Made by a program: the position numbers and the translations under genes. DNA of 64,000 nucleotides from Calamus simplicifolius. Its lineage: Eukaryota > Streptophyta > Magnoliopsida > Arecales > Arecaceae. A model generated the notes under the pieces. That model was given only the letters and a program-made list of their open reading frames with translations, was not told where the DNA came from and did no database searches. Of the stretch, positions 33,359 through 43,280 are shown one piece after another (the first letter of the stretch is position 1; every line of letters begins with the position of its first letter). Location of the stretch: assembly GCA_900491605.1 (NCBI GenBank), contig UESW01005047.1:124001-188000 (forward strand), read 5' to 3'.

Positions 33359-34195
33359 CACTACAAGGAAAATGACTTTTGCCTATGATTTTTTTGTAGG
33401 GAAAGATAGAAAAATCGTAGGGAAAGCCTTTCCCTACGAATTTTGTCGTAGGCAAAAGATGAAAAAAGTCATAGGCAAAGGTGCATCGGGAAAGCCTTTA
33501 CCTACGACTTTCAAAATCGTAGGCAAAGAGCAGGCCTTTTCACTACGATTTTTTTTTTTGTTAGGAAAAGTTCATATTTCATAGGGAAAGAGTGACCAAA
33601 ATTTGATATTTAAATTTAAATTTTGAAAACCTTTGCCTACGAAAATAAAAAATCATAGGAAAAATTTAAAAAAATTACTTTTTTATCCACATCTTTCCCT
33701 ACGATTTTTCTTAAAATCATAGGAAAAAGTTGGCTAATAATATTTTTTAATAATTTCTTTTCCTACGGAAACCCCAAAATCGTAGGAAAAATTTAAAAAA
33801 ATATTTTTTATTCACATCTTTCCCTACGAAAATTCTTAAAATCGCAGGAAAAAGTTGGCTAATAATTATTTTGAACAATTTCTTTCCCTACGAAAAACCC
33901 CAAAATCGTAGGCAAACATTAAAAAAATAATTTTTTATCCACATCTTTTCCTACGAAATTTCTTAAAATCGTAGAAAAAAGTTGGCTAATAAAAATTTTT
34001 AATGATATCTTTCCCTATGAAAAACCCCAAAATCGTAGAAAAAAATCTAAAAAATATTTTTATCCACATCTTTCCCTACGATTATTTTGAAAATCGTAGG
34101 GAAATATTGACTAGTAATAATTTTTAATGATTCCTTTTTCTACAAAAAAAAAACCCCAAAATTGTAGGAAAAAATTAAAAATCATATAGAAAAGT
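33359..34195. mobile_element. Second CACTA transposon end with subterminal repeats
   Basis: CACTACAAGGAAAATGAC at 33359 is a typical CACTA terminus. It is followed by about 830 bp holding over a dozen copies, in both orientations, of a motif around CCTACGATTTT and AAAATCGTAGG, giving a palindromic subterminal array. Upstream TAA could be the 3-bp target duplication. No transposase and no opposite end are seen, so this is a partial or solo end, different in sequence from the element at 23187. Confidence 0.75.
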
Positions 34196-36347
34196 TATAT
34201 TTATTCTATTTTAAATTATTTAATATTTTAAAATTATATTTTTTAATTTTAATTTTTTAATATTTTATATATTTTATTTAAATAGAATATAATTTGTTTG
34301 TTTCATATTTTTTTAAATATTAAAAAATGTATCAATAAGAATAATATGATTCTTTACATACAATATCCATTACATATACAAAATTTTTACATAATGGCAA
34401 CAAAAGATAAACATCAAAATAACTAATAAATGAAAGTCAGTAGTTCATATCAATTACAATATCCATAACTAACATAAAACATCAAAACACATGAATGAGA
34501 CAACACAACATAAGGTCCTAGACACTTTATAAAGGTCTCATTCATAAATGACTTTTCCAGTTTTCTAGCTCTCTTTTAAACATTACTAGAGTAAGCACTG
34601 CCCTAGAATGGCATTGCAATTCATAAATGTTTCAATAAGACATCATTGCAGACCTCTCATGCCAAAGTACACTTTGCACACTTTTCTTAAAAAATTCTTT
34701 CAAGGTATCGAAATTGCTTCCTGCAAGGATGAAAAATAAGTATTAAAGAAGTTTATATTTGATCAATTTTTATGCTCAAAGAAAATAAATTATTAAATCA
34801 AAATCATGGCAACTTGTAATTGAGTACAGCTTGATTAAATACCCTGTTAGCATCTCTAACAGTATAATTAAACAATGCGAGTATGAGAGGTGCAATAGTT
34901 CCCAAACATTGGTTGCCAGTCAATATGAAAACTTTTGATGACAAAAAGAAGCATTTTACTTATATTAAGCAATGGTGAACATATGATGCTTCGCAATGGT
35001 CCATGTTATGCAGATATGGAACTCATGCCTAAGTCCATCACAAACATTAAAGTCTATCCAACTCTTAATCACATGCATGCTTCCAGTAGTTGGCCAGTGT
35101 AATTATGGAAAATCAACTGAATCAAAGTGAGATGATAAGGAAAGAAGTAAGCAGAAGGCAAATTAACTGGCAAGAAAATAATGATCGATTTTGATTGAAA
35201 CCAAATAAAGTATTGCAATTTCATATCATAGGATTTGGTTGTGTTACCACCATGATCAATTCGGAATATTATAATCACAACTTCATAATATGAATGTAAA
35301 TGAAATTAAACAAGCCCATAAAAAATGAAGGCATTTTCTTTCACCAAAAGCCCTTGATAAAAATATAATTTCTTGGCCATACGGATGCTTTGCACAAATA
35401 GCATTTTCTCTTATTCTTCACAGAATAAACCACCAACATATTAGTTTGTGCAAGATAAATAGATAAAGAAACACAGGTTTATATGTAATCCAACTTGCAT
35501 GATAACATGTGCTCATAGTTTTTGATTCAAAGAATATATGCATATAATGAACCGAAGAAGAAGAAGGAAAAGAACACAAAATGATGGAAACTGTATGGTA
35601 AAGTCAAAAGTTTTTGAATTTTATAATCATTGGAAGAATGTCAATCACAAATATGAAGCCTATGCCCATAGAGTTGACACAGAATTTAACAAAAATGAAA
35701 GCTTGATTTTTCAAATTAATGAGATCTATCGCATGTAATTCTGGTGCAGCTTTAGGAAACATTAATTGCACAAATTTATGAGACCCATCTCTCTTCCTAA
35801 AGCCTTTCTTTTTGTTCTAGCACATAACTCAGTTAATTACTTTATCATTTACTGATGAGGTAATGCATTCAAATTCTTATATCTATCTAGCTTTATCCCT
35901 ACTGGTTACATCAGTTAATCACTATGAATACAACTGCAGCCAAAAAAATTACTATGAATACAACCAAGCATCTTGGACACTCATGCTTACACCCTTGAGG
36001 GAAAAAATGTGGAGAGTAAGCTAAACATAGAAGATGGAGGCACTAATCAATGAAGAAACAACAATGGCATGATCAGTTGAGTGGATGCGTTGAACATCAT
36101 AAGGTTATTTCTAGGCACTCATAGTTGTTGATAAACACGATATTCCTTTTCTAAAGAAGAAAAGTATGGTTCAGTAAAGTACTTCATAACTGCCATTAAA
36201 TGCCTTAATCCTCAAGTATTTCCAAGAACATTGAAGGAAAACTTTCAATCAAACCAACAAAAATTAAAACAATGTAGTGCACATAGCATATTGAGCTTTA
36301 TTACATACATAAATTTGAGGTAATTAGCATAGGTATAAGAGTCATAC
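34196..36347. other. AT-rich sequence, no confident gene
   Basis: It may be the interior of the CACTA element followed by intron-like DNA of the E(z)-like fragment. A short minus-strand stretch near 34730-34650 reads SNFDTLKEFFKKSVQS after a possible acceptor (CCTTGCAG|GAAGC), too little to call. I looked for the CXC and SET exons of an E(z) gene here and did not find them. Confidence 0.5.
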
Positions 36348-37250
36348 CAAAAGGTAGCACCGATTGCCACATGGTTTTTGATTTTGTTCCTGTTCTGGCA
36401 CATAGGGAAGTTTTTCACTCTGTCAAGTAAAAAATTCCAATTAAAAAACCAGCAAACATTTCTACAATGCCTTGTAAAATAGCAATCTTCAAGAACATTA
36501 TAACTCACAGGGACAAATAATTTCTGAGAACAGCCATGGACGCAGCAACCAAAGATCAGCAAAAAAAAACATTTACTAGTTAGTGGATCCATCACATGCT
36601 ACAATAAGAAGTGAAATGCAAGATCAAAACAAAAAATAATATGACAGCTGGATTAATTACATAAATAATGAGACTAATTAAACTGGTAGCTTTCAGCAAT
36701 CTAGGATTCCACCAATCTATGGAGAGAGAGAGAGAGGGAGGGAGAGAGAATCAGTCAATAGTAGTTCCCTTTGGCACTCACTGGTGCTTAAATTTTCCCT
36801 CTCAGTTTTCTAGGAGTTGCAAGCAACCAGAAGACTAGACTCCAGCAACAAACACGCAGCAGTCAATTGTCCATCAAAAAGAAGTAGAAACTTCGGCCAA
36901 AAAAAGAAGAAAAAAAACCTCAGAATTCCCTCATAAATCTCACGAGTAGCCGGCCTATGCTCCTCACACCCACTCAATTGAAACAGCTGCCTTCCTTCCT
37001 TCCTTTGCGCTGTTCTTCCAACCACCCCAGTTTGCTCATAGTTTAGAGCTCAGAGTAGAGAGAATGAAAGAGAGAATGAGATCACTGCTAGGCTCGCCTA
37101 CTCTGAAATAAACTTATCAAACAAAAATGGCAGAATAATTTATCAAAAGAATCTGAAATAGTATTAAGAGTCTCATCAATAAACTGCCTCCCTTCAGACT
37201 TTGTTCCCTCGGAAACTTCAGGATTTTTCCTATGCTTTTTGTCTTTCTCC
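36348..37250 (-). pseudogene. E(z)/EZH-type histone methyltransferase gene fragment, three exons
   Basis: Minus strand, three stretches join in frame. Exon a, 37250-37118 (133 bp), follows acceptor TTTTTTCCGAG and includes EKDKKHRK and SDSFDKLFCHFCL. Exon b, 36556-36509 (48 bp), reads IFGCCVHGCSQKLFVP and ends at donor GTGAGT. Exon c, 36419-36348 (72 bp), follows TTGACAG, reads SEKLPYVPEQ...KPCGNRCYLL and ends at GTATGA. Together they follow the E(z) block of CURLY LEAF/SWINGER/EZ1 proteins, where SFDNLFCRRCLVFDCRLHGCSQ leads on to KPCG-x-x-CYL. These enzymes are the PRC2 subunits that methylate histone H3 Lys27. The intron between a and b starts ATAAGT and ends GCTG, one base off consensus at each end. 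No CXC or SET exons are seen, so this is probably a decayed partial copy. Confidence 0.7.
36721..36750. repeat. GA-rich microsatellite
   Basis: A (GA)n and GGGA tract within intron-like DNA between E(z)-like exons b and a. Confidence 0.8.
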
Positions 37251-37592
37251 CTCGGAAAAAAGGGACATCCATTACCATAGCAGATACAGCAAATTGTAAG
37301 CATTTGCATGAAATGGATGTGGAAATGCCACATCATGGACATAAAGAATAAAGAGTTACTGTTGCATTAGCATAAATATTAAACAGTTCTCCTTCCATTA
37401 AAGAAGAAAAAGCAACATAATTTGTACACACATTAATTATGGCAGAGAAGAAAAGAAACAAATTAACTCTTATGAAAGTAGGTGTTAAAATATCACACGT
37501 TCAGAAGGGCAATTTATGATTTTAAATATTCTTGAAATTATTGCAACATAACAGTAAATGAAATGAAATGAATGTTTGACAGAGTAAAAATA

Positions 37593-38187
37593 AATTGTAG
37601 TAAAGGGTACATGTAAGAGTGTCAAAGGAGACCAACAACCTGCTAACTTTATCCAAAACCCATGTGAGATATAAGTTTGGGTCTAAAAAATTGGCCAATA
37701 CTAGGTTGGGTTTGGGTCTCAAAGTCAGATTTGAAGCCTTATCAACATGTGATTGAATAAAGAATCCAAAAGCAAAAACTTGAAACCTGAATACATACAT
37801 ACATATGTAGCTATGTATAGTTGTATGTAGGTATGTACCGTAACAATTTTTAAATTATAAAAATCAAACGGAAACACGCTTTGCTCCAATGAAATATTAT
37901 CCATGGCTTATGATTTGACTATTGGAAACCAAACATGCAAAGCTAGCAATAAAAAATCCATTTTCAGTTTCCTAAGATATGCTAGAAGGACATAAAGTCC
38001 TATGCTAATTGCCAGATCTTACCTTTCCAGATATTGGTGCACTGGGATCGAACTCTGAGCCTCAAATTGCATCCCTTTGAAATGGTGACTTCAATAAGAT
38101 CTGGAGGCCTACCTCTCCATATTTCAGCCATTGAATTTAGACCATTATCTGCAACAAGACAACAAGCTTGTAGATATTCCTCATGCA
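37593..38187. repeat. Duplicated segment, copy 2 (pairs with 32538-33285)
   Basis: Matches copy 1 from GTAAAGGGTACATGTAAGAG to GCTTGTAGATATTCCTCATG. It has one unit where copy 1 has the 170-bp duplication, so it shows the older arrangement. It adjoins the E(z)-like exons on their upstream side. Confidence 0.85.
38023..38148 (-). pseudogene. Exon-like fragment, unrecognised gene, copy 2
   Basis: Minus strand: canonical acceptor (TCTTGTTGCAG|ATAATGG) and donor (GGAAAG|GTAAGA) frame 126 bases, open in the frame that reads NGLNSMAEIWRGRPPDLIE. It lies about 770 bp upstream of E(z)-like exon a on the same strand and could belong to that transcription unit, but I cannot align it with E(z) proteins. 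It may be a non-coding or alternative exon. Confidence 0.45.
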
Positions 38188-39061
38188 TATTTATTATATT
38201 TGTTCCCTAAATATGAAATATCTAAAATACAAGTTAGAAGAAAAGAAAGAGATAATTTGTTTGGTCTCAAATTACTCCTCTACACCAATACCATGAACAA
38301 GGCCACAACAATGAGATGAAGGTTCGGATCACCATTATACTGTAAAGATGTGTCGTCAAAAGAAAACATGAAAGAAGATCCAAAACTACAGCATAGTGTT
38401 TAAAAAACCACTCCATCAGATTTCATTATTCAGGTAAAAATAAATACCATAATAGCATCAATATGGCATAATATCATGAAATTTTTCCCAAGTGGAATGG
38501 TGAGAGAACTAAGGAAATAAATATCCTTGTAATCAAGGTTTTAAATCTCATGGAAAATAGGTGTTTCAATTTTGTACAAAATGAGACACCTTACATCCCG
38601 TTCCATCTCGATCCCTAGTTTGGAATGCTTTTTTTCTTTAAAAAAAATTATTTGTGAAGCTTTATTGTTTTATTCGATTTTTAAACATATTTGAATTTCG
38701 AAAGTTATATATTTATGATAAATTTGATCTATTTGAAATTGATACTAATAATGTATTATGGTGAAGACAAGCCGGGACATGACGGTCAAGATCGATCTTC
38801 GAATCTCTTTGAGATGAGATGTTTTAGCCATCTCGACTCTCGTCCTACCGAAACTTAAATCACTTCTTATAATAATATATCAAGGCTTTGCCATACAAAA
38901 CTGATATTCTAGTTGAAAACAAAGTGATTGTGTTATTTTCCAACTTCATGACAAAACATTATAGATTTAATGTTTACAAATTTCATAAATTAAATAGTCT
39001 TTGTTATTAAGAAGTTTTCACTAAGATGCACATATTCAGTAGGATATATATATATATATGT
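38188..39061. other. Intergenic or intronic, no gene seen
   Basis: AT-rich. The stretch 38540-38880, with CATCTCGATCCCTAG and CCATCTCGACTCTCGTCC, resembles a small dispersed repeat, but no terminal structure can be shown. Confidence 0.45.
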
Positions 39062-42000
39062 TAATGACCATTACATATATAGCAGTGATTGTAACTACCA
39101 TGTCATATGAAAAATTACTAAGTGATTGTAACTACCATGTCATATGATAAAAATTACTAAGATGCACATATTCAGTAGGATATAGTTAATATATAGTAAT
39201 AATAATGACCTTTACATATACAACAAGAATTGTGATCAACAGGTAATATGACAAAAAATGACGAAAACTAATAAGGCTGCATTTTGACTAGAGACGGGTG
39301 CATATACAACATGTCACAATAATGATAATTTTGCAATAAAAGAAAAGTCAGAGTACACAAAAGAGAAAATAATGAAAAATCAAGGTTCTCAAACAAGAGT
39401 TTTATCTTGACAACTCTATCTCTTCTAGAAGAAAATATTGGGGAAATAGGTTATATTTGTAGATTTGAAAGTACAAGAACTTCTTCCAAACTACATTAGT
39501 CTACCATTTTACGAAAAAAGTGAAAAAAAGTAAAACAAGTATATGCATATGTATGAGCATAACATATATCTTGCAATTAAATGCATAAGAAATATGAATA
39601 TTCACCAGCAATCGTGGCATATAAAAATAATAGTGCTATAATTTATGAATTAAATAGCCAAATATTGCACAACTATGTACCTAGCTTAATGACAAGTTTT
39701 GTACTACAAAATCAACTTTAATAATTTTAATCCACATGATTTGTCTTTCTTTACAATTTTTAAAACAAATCTATTGATAACACATCTGAAATACTCAAAC
39801 CATGAAAACTGCAAAATGGAAACTAAATCCACTCGAGACCAACACCAAACTTGAGTTTTCAGATCTTATGAAAGGGTGGTTTCTTGAGAAACAAATGGAT
39901 CCCAAGATAGAACGATGCCATTGATCTAGTCTTCTCAGTAGCTCTCGTGAACCATTGAAGTGTACTTGAACATGCTATTCATGAATTCATCCTTAATTTA
40001 GGTTTCAATATAGGTAATTTCACTTTTAAAGGTTTCTATCTTTTTTTGTTACATTTGCTCTTTTGATTCCTAGGGTCGATATTTCACTCTCAAAGGACCT
40101 TTCATCATCATTTTATGTTTTGAGGGCTAAAATCCATGATTGGAGTGTCTGATGGACCCCAACAATAAGGCTTGGGTTATGGTGACGTCTTGTGGTTTAA
40201 GTGCTTATTGTAGGAAACCCCCAACTTATTCAAGTCAAAGAAAAGACTAGCACTAAATTAAGAAGCCCTAGATGAACTTTAGTGCCCAAAGATAAAAAAT
40301 AAAAAGATAAAGAAAGAAGGCAAAAGGAACAGGGGAAAAAAATGAAAAAAGGGAAGAGAAAAAGGTCACTAACGCTTAGCAGTCATCACACCTGTCACAC
40401 TATAGTTAAATAAAATAAGATGTTCAAAATCTCTTCTCCTCTCCTCCTAACTTCCATTAGTTGATCTAGGTTCCATATCTTAGTAACCGTAATCTTCTAC
40501 CTCAAATAATCCATCTCGAAATTATTCCAAATTTTCAAAACCGCACTCAATTCCTAAGTGATTCCTTATTAGAAGCATTTTTAGGCATGTTTTCTGTTCC
40601 TTCTGCTTTTAAAAAAAGTACTAACAAAAAAGGGTGAAATCTAGGTTTTCTAGCTTCATTTTATGATGCTTTCTAACTTTCTATTTATAGAAGTTGTTAA
40701 TATTGTTACCAAATGTTTACTTCCATGATTGCACCTACTTCCAATTCTAGTGACTAAGTTCCATGCACCAACTCCAAAACCTTCATTTGATTCATTGACC
40801 CCCATATGCAGTAGAAATATTGTTTTTAGTGGAGTTAGGCATGATGTGAGGACAATGAGGTTCATTGGGCAAACAATGTGGGAATAGTTGTTGGCAAGAC
40901 AAGCAAAAGCAATCAACTATCATGCATTAATCCCAAAGAAAGCCATACATATCATTCTATTTTTATCTGTACTATCTTAAACAATACCCTTTGTCTTTTG
41001 CCACAGTTGACCATACATCATGATTTACACCTATTTCTAATCATATATGGCACCATGCCTTAGTTAATTCTTAAATCATCGAGTTTTATTTGATAAAAGA
41101 TTACTGAATTTATTTCTTAAGCATTGTTGATTTGATTACATAGATCTCATAGTACTTTACATGCGAAGATGGTATTAACTTTCAAAACCACATGGACTTC
41201 TTGAGTTTTAATTCATTCTCTAAATTTAATTACTATAAACCTTTTCATCTCCGGCTAATTGTAACACTAAAATGCTAATGAAGCAGTGAAACTTGCCTTT
41301 TAATTTCTTGAAGTTTCTTCACTCTTATCTGGTTCATATCTAGATTTCTTTAAACAAGGATATGACTAGTGCCCAATTCTTTAAACAACAGTTATTGTCA
41401 CATCATTAGTTTGCCAACTAGCCACCAGTCATAATCATTAGCCATCAGTGCATACATTTGATGTATTTTTTTTAAAAATTCAAAACATAGCAGGTGTAGC
41501 ACTGCACGTATGCAAAGCTTTTAAGTTTTTAAGCTTGCGTACAAATCCTCTATCAAACAACTCTTAATATGTCTAGGTCATGAATTGACAAAAGTTTTTT
41601 TTTTTTTTTCCTACAAAATAACCATTGCAAGTGGTCAGTTTACCTAGCAAATCCAACAATCCATGAATTTCAAAAGACTTTTGGAATCCAATAGTAGTTT
41701 TTAGAGGGTACAATTGCAGCAAACTAATTTACGACAAATGTGATATAAACTCGAAACAAACAAAGACGCCAAGCAGAGACCAATCCACAGATTCCATAAA
41801 CTCAAACCATCGATTAATCAGTAAATTGGGTGATTTTCGTATGATCTAATCCATATAGACAGATCGATATAAAGGATTTTTGATCATCGTATGACATGTA
41901 ATTTTTCGAATCCATTCATTCTCAAACCATTTCTGAATCCAATAAATCGTGTTAAAAGGATGGTACCGATTTCAAAGTCGACATGATAAAAAAATATATA

Positions 42001-42077
42001 CACACATGATGGAATGAATACATGAGCCTCCTAAAGAACCATCAAAAAGATCTTATCTTAGAAAAAAAACATCAAAC

Positions 42078-42270
42078 CTGCCGTCTCCGAGAGAACTGAG
42101 CCGATCTGATAACTCCTTCTCCTAGTAGGGCTTCAAACCGATCTTCTGTTTATTTTTTCTTGATCTTGGAAAAACGATTGGGGATTCTCGTTGTCTCCTC
42201 CACAGGAGCTTAGCTTTCCTTCTTCCTTCGTGGCGTGCGGTGCCGTGCTCTAACGCACCTCTGAGGTGCA
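42078..42270 (-). other. Probable 5' leader exon of a minus-strand gene
   Basis: Minus strand: GC-richer, pyrimidine/GA-patterned sequence (CCACGAAGGAAGAAGGAAAGC) runs to a good donor, GACGGCAG|GTTTGATG, at 42078. There is no ORF, as expected for a 5' untranslated exon. The E(z)-like exons lie about 5 kb downstream on the same strand, so this may be their leader, but no continuous gene can be traced. The right limit is approximate. Confidence 0.4.
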
Positions 42271-42300
42271 TATTGCGATGATTTCTTGCCCCGGCTGGGA

Positions 42301-42310
42301 TCTAAATACA
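42301..42310 (-). promoter_or_regulatory. TATA-like box upstream of the leader exon
   Basis: TGTATTTAGA on minus, next to a GC-rich palindromic ACGCGTCGCCGCG stretch. The block 42249-42330 is kept almost unchanged in copy B (60168-60250) although the leader itself is lost there. Confidence 0.4.
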
Positions 42311-42722
42311 CGCGTCGCCGCGTGGGATGGATGGACCTGGACAGGCTATGATGTAACGCGTGACCCCTTCCGCTCCTTTGTAACGTCTAGTCCCGTGACT
42401 TGAGTCGGTCGGCACCTGCCCGCTTAGAGTTTGGATCTCTTTTAAATAATAATGCCCCTGATGGACTGGCACGCTAAACCTCCCCTTTTTCTTATTTTTT
42501 ATTTTTTACAACCAACACACTTGAAATTATTTGTTCGTTGAAAAGATAATTTTAAAATCATCAAGATGCTTCCAAATTTTGACTAAGCATTCAAGTAAAA
42601 GTTCTTTTGGCTGAGTTACTGAAACAGCTGCAGAAATGATTTTAAAATTCTTTTATCAGCAAACAATTTTTAATTAAAAAAATTAGCTGCTTAAAGCCGT
42701 TCAATGAATGGTTTAAAACGGG

Positions 42723-42724
<2 letters not shown>

Positions 42725-42758
<34 letters not shown>
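42725..42758. repeat. (GA)n microsatellite
   Basis: About 17 AG dinucleotides without interruption, within the stretch where copies A and B differ. Confidence 0.95.
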
Positions 42759-42761
<3 letters not shown>

Positions 42762-43280
42762 ACTCTTTTGCATTTATCTAAAAAGTTTATAATGCCTTGA
42801 AAACCCAAAATTCTACCAATAACACTTCAAAGGATGTCATACCTTGTTAAGAAACTAGCAAGAAAGCTAACCCTCATTAAAAACCCAACAATGCATTCCC
42901 TTATAAGACACATGAATTAGGGTGTGCTTAACACCCTATAGCCTATTCAATGGCCTTTCAATGTTAGATAGGAGTCCCAACCAGTGAAAAACCCCCGTTA
43001 ATATCCAAAATACAGAGAATTTTCAGAAATATATATCAATATACTGAAAATGCATTATTTGATTATCTAAGGATCTAGGTAGAAAAACACACTTCAATGC
43101 ATTTTGCTTTCCTTTTTGCCCATGTCTCTCCTCTTTTAGAGTGCCACATAATACTTTCCTATTATTTTGAAAATGCTCACTCGTTAGAAATATGGTTGGA
43201 TGCCTTGTGAAACCAAAATCTTCATTGAATCTTTGATTAATGCATAAAATGCCCACCTATTAGAAATATGGCTATGCCTT

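Larger units (their letters stand above)
39062..43280. repeat. Segmental duplication, copy A (uninterrupted)
   Basis: Matches copy B in pieces: 39062-41245 with 45750-47889, 41241-41425 with 54755-54939, 41421-41648 with 59949-60167, 42249-42330 with 60168-60250, and about 42770-43250 with 60360-60835. Much of it looks over 90% identical by eye. Copy A alone carries a 37-bp tandem duplication at 39084-39157, a 5' leader exon, and a duplication of about 75 bp near 43170-43310. No coding exon is recognised inside. Confidence 0.92.

Noticed and set aside
35538..35738. Plus-strand 66-codon ORF with a basic start
   Set aside because: A/T-rich, no homology recognised, no splice or promoter context. 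Chance frame.
38023..38148. Reading the unrecognised exon as part of the E(z) SANT-like region because of a shared D-x-GLN tetrapeptide
   Set aside because: Only four residues agree; the rest does not align, so I left it unassigned.
40656..40916. Minus-strand 86-codon ORF in duplicate A
   Set aside because: The matching stretch in copy B (about 47330-47570) has indels that break it, and the peptide has no domain features.
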